Shown in pieces: positions 13,057 to 16,185 of a DNA stretch of 16,185 bases. Origin of the DNA: UBA668 sp031413415. Its GTDB lineage: Bacteria; Actinomycetota; Acidimicrobiia; Acidimicrobiales; Ilumatobacteraceae. The notes under the pieces were generated by a model. That model had not been told where the DNA came from and did no database searches. It saw only the letters and a program-made list of their open reading frames with translations. Positions within the stretch are counted from its first letter, which is position 1. The number at the start of each line of letters is the position of its first letter. The stretch covers positions 1-16,185 of the forward strand of contig JANOET010000056.1 of NCBI GenBank assembly GCA_031413415.1. Direction: 5' to 3'. Position numbers and translations under genes: made by a program.

Positions 13057-15133
13057 GCGCAGGTTGCACGACGACCTGCTCGCGATCAGCGAGTGGGCCG
13101 ACCCGGTGACGGTGCCGGACACCGACCACCTCGACGATCACACCGTGGGTGCCCAGGACAACGACCCGCGACCCGGCGACTCGATGCGGCGAGTCCTGCT
13201 CGCCGCGGCCGCGGTGCTCCTCGTGGTCGGTGGCGTCTGGGTGCTGACCGGCCGCGACGACCCGGAGACGGTCGCGCCGACGCCCACGAGCACGTCGCCG
13301 TCCACGTCGACCGATCCATCGGGTGCTCCGGGATGGGTCGAACTGCCCGCCGCGCCGCTGTTGCCGCGAGCCGACGCGCAGGTGCTGTGGACCGGACGCG
13401 AGTTCGTGGTGTTCGCCGGCACCGACCAGGCCCCGTGCCCGGTGTGCGACTACGCCTCGTACGGCAACACCCTGCGCGATGCCGCCGCCTACGACCCCGC
13501 GACGAACACGTGGCGCACCATCGCCGACCTCCCCGACGCATCGTCGTACGTCGGCGCGTCGGCGGTGCTGGACGGCGACGTGTACTGGCTGTCGGTGCGC
13601 AACCCGTCGGCGAACTCGTCGGGCATCGACGCGACCCTGCAGCAGTGGTCGTCGGCCGACGACACCTGGACCGAGATCCCGCTCCCGGCCGAGGTGCCGC
13701 CCGGGCCGAAGCTGACGGCCATGGGCGCCGCCGGACTGGTGCTGTATCCCGGCACCGACGAGGCTGGTGCCTTCCCCGACCAGGTCTGGGCCGACGGCAG
13801 CTGGACCACGTTGCCCGACGACCCGCTGGGTCCCAGTTACGACCGCCAGATCGTCGACGGCGGCGACGCCATGATCCTGTTCGCGAAGCGCCTCGACGCC
13901 GCGCAGAACACGGCGCAACCGACGCTGGTGGAGGGCGCGTCGCTCTTCTCCGGAACGTGGGAGGCGATCCCCCTGTCCGACCAGCTGTACCCGCCGATGA
14001 CCCGTCTCGGCGACGCGCTGTACGCGCCGTTCGGCGGGGGCGCCGACGGCGGCGGCGACTGGGGCCGGACCGTGCCCAACGGCGGCAGCTACGCGCTCGA
14101 CACGCACACGTGGTCGGCCCTGCCGGCGCCGACACCCGACGACCTGATGGGTGTCGTCTCGTCCGACGGCACGGCGGTGTTCGGCGTGAAGGGCACGATC
14201 CTCGACGTCGACGCCGGCACGTACTCGAAGATCCCCGCCCTGCCCGATCGACTGGGCGAGCAGTTCGGCCAGGGCATCGCCAACGGCGACGGCATCGTGT
14301 TCATCTTCGGCGGCGGGCTGGGCGGCGCCACCGGCGGCCTCGGCGTGCACGGGCGCGGTTTCGTCTGGAGTCCGGGCACCCCCGACACCACCTCGCCACC
14401 GGACACCACGTCGCCCGACACCACGTCGCCCGACACCACGTCGCTGGCCGGCGACCAAGCCGCGCTCGACGATGCGCTCGCCGCCCTGGGAATCGATCCG
14501 GGCGGCGCCCCCGACGGGGCGTTCGACCTGTCCCGCGGTCGCTTCTGCGGCTACGAAGAGCTCACCTTCATCGAGCCGGACCAACTCGACCTTGCCGGAC
14601 GTGAATGCTTCACGACGGCCCTGGCCGCCGACAGTGCGGCACTGTTCATCGTGCAGTTGACGACCATCGAAGGTGATCCGGTCGCCTTCATCTGGCGCAC
14701 CGCCAACGGGCAGGGCTTTGAGTACATCGACTCGACGCGAGACAACTTCGGTTCCGGCGAGTGGGAGCAGCGCACCTGCACCCTCATCGCGGTCGAAGGC
14801 AGTCAACCGTTCGGCTGCGTCGGTGAGGGGTTCACGCCGGCCAGCACCACCACCGTGGTCGAGCCGACCGCAGGCGACACGGCCGCGTTCTGTGACGCAG
14901 CCGTCGCGCTGCTGGACGCCCCGGACATCGGCATGGCCCCCGCGCTGATCGCCGATCTCCGGGCCGTCGACGCGTCGTCGCTGACGGGTGGCCAGCTCTT
15001 CAGCTACCTGACCGGCATCACCGCACTGGAGGACCGAGTGGGGTCGCCCGACGGCTACGACACGGGCGCCGTGACCGACACCGTCAACGAGATCTGCGGT
15101 ACCAACCTGTCGACGTGGTACGTCGTCCCCTGA
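13049..15133 (+). CDS. Type II membrane protein with Kelch-like propeller; candidate anti-sigma factor
   Basis: 694 residues. An acidic cytoplasmic head (1-46, MDERRLHDDLLAISEWAD) is followed by one helix at about 49-67. A propeller-like region at about 85-440 has repeated Kelch-type blades: AAAYDPATNTWRTIADLP, DDTWTEIPLP, GSYALDTHTWSALPAP, IVFIFGGG. A linker of PDTTS repeats spans about 445-466. Two Cys-containing regions follow: FCGYEELTF...ECFTTAL...RTCTL...FGCVGEG, and FCDAAVALLDAP...NEICGTN. AGAAGGAG lies seven bases before ATG 13049, and the start overlaps the sigma factor stop, so the two are translationally coupled. By position and topology it should hold or regulate the sigma factor. 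The head lacks a zinc anti-sigma HxxxCxxC motif and is very short, so the anti-sigma role is inferred. The propeller may be the external sensor. Confidence 0.8.
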   Translation: MDERRLHDDLLAISEWADPVTVPDTDHLDDHTVGAQDNDPRPGDSMRRVLLAAAAVLLVVGGVWVLTGRDDPETVAPTPTSTSPSTSTDPSGAPGWVELPAAPLLPRADAQVLWTGREFVVFAGTDQAPCPVCDYASYGNTLRDAAAYDPATNTWRTIADLPDASSYVGASAVLDGDVYWLSVRNPSANSSGIDATLQQWSSADDTWTEIPLPAEVPPGPKLTAMGAAGLVLYPGTDEAGAFPDQVWADGSWTTLPDDPLGPSYDRQIVDGGDAMILFAKRLDAAQNTAQPTLVEGASLFSGTWEAIPLSDQLYPPMTRLGDALYAPFGGGADGGGDWGRTVPNGGSYALDTHTWSALPAPTPDDLMGVVSSDGTAVFGVKGTILDVDAGTYSKIPALPDRLGEQFGQGIANGDGIVFIFGGGLGGATGGLGVHGRGFVWSPGTPDTTSPPDTTSPDTTSPDTTSLAGDQAALDDALAALGIDPGGAPDGAFDLSRGRFCGYEELTFIEPDQLDLAGRECFTTALAADSAALFIVQLTTIEGDPVAFIWRTANGQGFEYIDSTRDNFGSGEWEQRTCTLIAVEGSQPFGCVGEGFTPASTTTVVEPTAGDTAAFCDAAVALLDAPDIGMAPALIADLRAVDASSLTGGQLFSYLTGITALEDRVGSPDGYDTGAVTDTVNEICGTNLSTWYVVP
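14381..14443 (+). repeat. 15-bp tandem repeats encoding a PDTTS linker
   Basis: Units of CCCGACACCACGTCG occur in four in-frame copies, the first with one substitution and the second lengthened by a CCA-type insertion. They encode PDTTSPPDTTSPDTTSPDTTS, a Thr/Ser/Pro-rich flexible linker between the propeller and the Cys-containing C-terminal regions. Copy number could vary between strains. Confidence 0.85.
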
Positions 15134-15137
15134 GGTG

Positions 15138-15542
15138 TCAGGCGGCGACCAGCGCAGGCGTCGCGGACTCGCGGCGGTAGACCTTCCACGCCAGCCAGAT
15201 GAACAGGAACTGGAACGGCAGTCGGGCCCAGGCGACGAACTGCTCACCCGCCGGACGGTCGCGCCAGTCCCACAGCATGTACAGGTTCGCCGGATAGACC
15301 GCGACGAACAGCACGATCGCGCCGATCGCGCCGAGCCGTCGGGTGCGCGGCACCAGCAGCATCGGCCCGACGATCAGCTCGGCGACGCCACTCGCGTAGG
15401 TCCAGAACCGCTCGCTCGGCGGCAACCAGGGCGGCACGATGTCGTCGAAGAACGTCGGATTCACGAAGTGCGTCACCCCGGCGAGCGTGATGAACGCCCC
15501 GAGTCCGAGCGCGATCCAGTCACGCCGTTGCGGACCGTTCAC
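15138..15542 (-). CDS. DoxX-family membrane protein
   Basis: A 134-residue protein with about four membrane helices: WIALGLGAFITLAGVTHFV, YASGVAELIVGPMLLV, LGAIGAIVLFVAVYPANLYML and FQFLFIWLAWKVY. The N-terminal GVTHFVNPTFFDDIVPPWLP and the AELIVG..L block are characteristic of DoxX/DoxD-like proteins. In mycobacteria a DoxX protein forms a membrane oxidoreductase complex with superoxide dismutase and a thiosulfate sulfurtransferase. Here the partner gene is an OsmC peroxidase, six bases upstream, so a membrane-linked thiol/peroxide role is plausible but inferred. The GTG start at 15542 gives the usual family length. It converges with the propeller gene, leaving a four-base gap. Confidence 0.87.
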   Translation of the reverse strand: MNGPQRRDWIALGLGAFITLAGVTHFVNPTFFDDIVPPWLPPSERFWTYASGVAELIVGPMLLVPRTRRLGAIGAIVLFVAVYPANLYMLWDWRDRPAGEQFVAWARLPFQFLFIWLAWKVYRRESATPALVAA

Positions 15543-15548
15543 CGGCGG

Positions 15549-15977
15549 TCAGCCGGCGAGATCGGCGTCGAGGGTGATGGTCGTGCCGGTGAGCGCCTTG
15601 CTGACCGGGCAGTTCTCCTTCGCGCCTTCCGCCGCGGCGATGAAGCCATCGCGATCGAGACCCGGAACCACACCGCGCACGGTGATGACGATGCCCGTGA
15701 TGCCCTCGCCCGGCTGGAACGTGACCGCCGCCGAGGTGGTCAGCGACGTCGGCTCGTTGCCATCCTTCGTCAGCGCGTTCGACAGCGCCATGGAGAAGCA
15801 CGACGAGTGCGCGGCGGCGATGAGTTCCTCAGGGCTGGTCTTGCCGTTCGCGGCTTCCGAGCGCGCCGGCCACGACACGTCGAACGTGCCGATGCCCGAA
15901 CTCTCGAGCGTGACCTGACCCGAACCCTGCAGCAGCGAGCCCTGCCAGACCGTGGTCGCATTCCGAGTGGTTGCCAT
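15549..15977 (-). CDS. osmC: OsmC-family peroxiredoxin
   Basis: A 142-residue thiol peroxidase that reduces organic hydroperoxides, of the OsmC subgroup. The two catalytic cysteines are in place: Cys60 in AAHSSCFSMALS and Cys123 in KENCPVSKAL. The expected N-terminal substrate-side segment (TSPEELIAAAH) and the GVVPGLDRDGFIAAAEGAK helix are present, and length matches the family. ATG 15977 has GGGGGAT a few bases upstream. Further upstream on the same strand, TAGGAT (16013-16008) is a possible -10 element. It is the first gene of a two-gene operon with the DoxX protein. No OxyR or OhrR regulator is adjacent, so regulation cannot be read from the window. Confidence 0.93.
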   Translation of the reverse strand: MATTRNATTVWQGSLLQGSGQVTLESSGIGTFDVSWPARSEAANGKTSPEELIAAAHSSCFSMALSNALTKDGNEPTSLTTSAAVTFQPGEGITGIVITVRGVVPGLDRDGFIAAAEGAKENCPVSKALTGTTITLDADLAG

Positions 15978-16025
15978 GCTGATCCCCCAAGTATCGGTAA
16001 GCGGCAGATCCTACGCACGTCGGCC

Positions 16026-16042
16026 GACGGCGTCTCGCCGTC
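16026..16042 (-). terminator. 7-bp hairpin downstream of the PEP-utilising enzyme gene
   Basis: GACGGCG (16026-16032) and CGCCGTC (16036-16042) pair perfectly around TCT, about 40 bases beyond the stop of the leftward gene at the right edge. There is no U-tract. It probably separates that gene from the OsmC promoter. Confidence 0.5.
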
Positions 16043-16055
16043 ACACCGTCACGCA

Positions 16056-16067
16056 GAACTCAAGTTC
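16056..16067 (-). repeat. Copy 3 of 3'-end palindromic element core
   Basis: GAACTCAAGTTC is identical to the core at 4949-4960. Only the 12-bp core and one or two flanking bases match; the longer flanks shared by copies 1 and 2 are not present. On the strand of the upstream gene it reads CGAACTTGAGTTCTG and lies 13 bases after its stop codon. Confidence 0.65.
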
Positions 16068-16080
16068 GGGAGTAGGGGGT

Positions 16081-16185
16081 TCAGGCGTCGGGGATGTTGA
16101 CGACGACGACCGTGCCGGCGGCACCGTCGACGCGCACGATGGCGCCCTGGGGGATGCGGCTGGTCGCATTGACCGTGCCGACCAC
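16081..16185 (-). CDS. 3' end of a PEP-utilising enzyme (phosphohistidine mobile domain)
   Basis: Only the last 34 residues and stop are inside the window; the gene continues past the right edge. The sequence VVGTVNATSRIPQGAIVRVD followed by GAAGTVVVVN resembles the end of the swivelling phosphohistidine domain of PEP synthase, PPDK and rifampicin phosphotransferase-type enzymes (VVGTGNAT..I..G..V.VDG..G.V). Which enzyme it is cannot be told from this part. The stop TGA at 16083-16081 is followed 13 bases later by the palindromic core and then by a hairpin. Confidence 0.6.
   Translation of the reverse strand: MVGTVNATSRIPQGAIVRVDGAAGTVVVVNIPDA

Noticed and set aside
12803..15247. An 814-residue leftward open frame antisense to the propeller protein
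   Set aside because: Composition is the Arg/Gly/Val-rich shadow of GC-rich coding DNA. The rightward frame has recognisable domains, a ribosome site and operon overlap.

Overview
The window is high-GC DNA with GTC/GAC-rich codon usage, frequent GTG starts, TAnnnT-type -10 elements and many enzymes of acyl-CoA metabolism. This fits a free-living actinobacterium, most likely of the Acidimicrobiia/Ilumatobacter type. That placement is inferred from style and gene content, not from a marker gene. No rRNA, tRNA, CRISPR array or insertion sequence was seen.

Left edge (1-1212): a mosaic. A leader with a strong ribosome binding site starts a Tat-signal protein. After about 100 bases this passes into a fragment of a 3-hydroxyacyl-CoA dehydrogenase in another frame. 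After about 170 more bases that passes into a kynureninase lacking its N-terminus in a third frame. This is either a contig-end chimera or a recombination scar.

Acyl-CoA block (1231-10040): acetoacetyl-CoA synthetase and HMG-CoA lyase form a leftward pair (mvaB upstream). Divergent from them is an SDR-family protein that has lost the catalytic Tyr and Lys. A leftward pair follows: a DUF2207 membrane protein, then a TetR regulator one base downstream. A rightward operon then encodes an acyl-CoA dehydrogenase and an acyl-CoA carboxylase beta subunit. Its promoter carries an 18-bp TetR-type palindrome lying on the -35 box. Together the enzymes look like the lower part of leucine/isovalerate or related branched acyl-CoA breakdown (dehydrogenation, carboxylation, HMG-CoA cleavage, acetoacetate re-activation). 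The biotin carboxylase subunit and the hydratase are not in the window.

Middle (10062-12500): an unknown single-pass membrane protein and a thioredoxin are divergent around an ATACCC-N4-GGGTAT inverted repeat like those bound by CsoR/CstR-family metal or persulfide sensors. A perfect 11-bp hairpin ends the thioredoxin unit. A YgiD/DODA-type extradiol dioxygenase follows.

Signalling pair (12604-15133): an ECF sigma factor overlaps the next gene, which encodes a 694-residue type II membrane protein. That protein has a short cytoplasmic head, one membrane helix, a Kelch-like propeller, a PDTTS-repeat linker and two Cys-containing C-terminal regions. It is a candidate sigma/anti-sigma pair of unusual architecture.

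Right edge (15138-16185): a leftward OsmC peroxidase-DoxX membrane protein operon, preceded by the 3' end of a PEP-utilising enzyme.

A 12-bp palindromic core, GAAC-(TTGA/TCAA)-GTTC, occurs three times. Each copy sits at or just after a gene's 3' end in the same orientation relative to that gene, and in two cases it supplies the stop codon.
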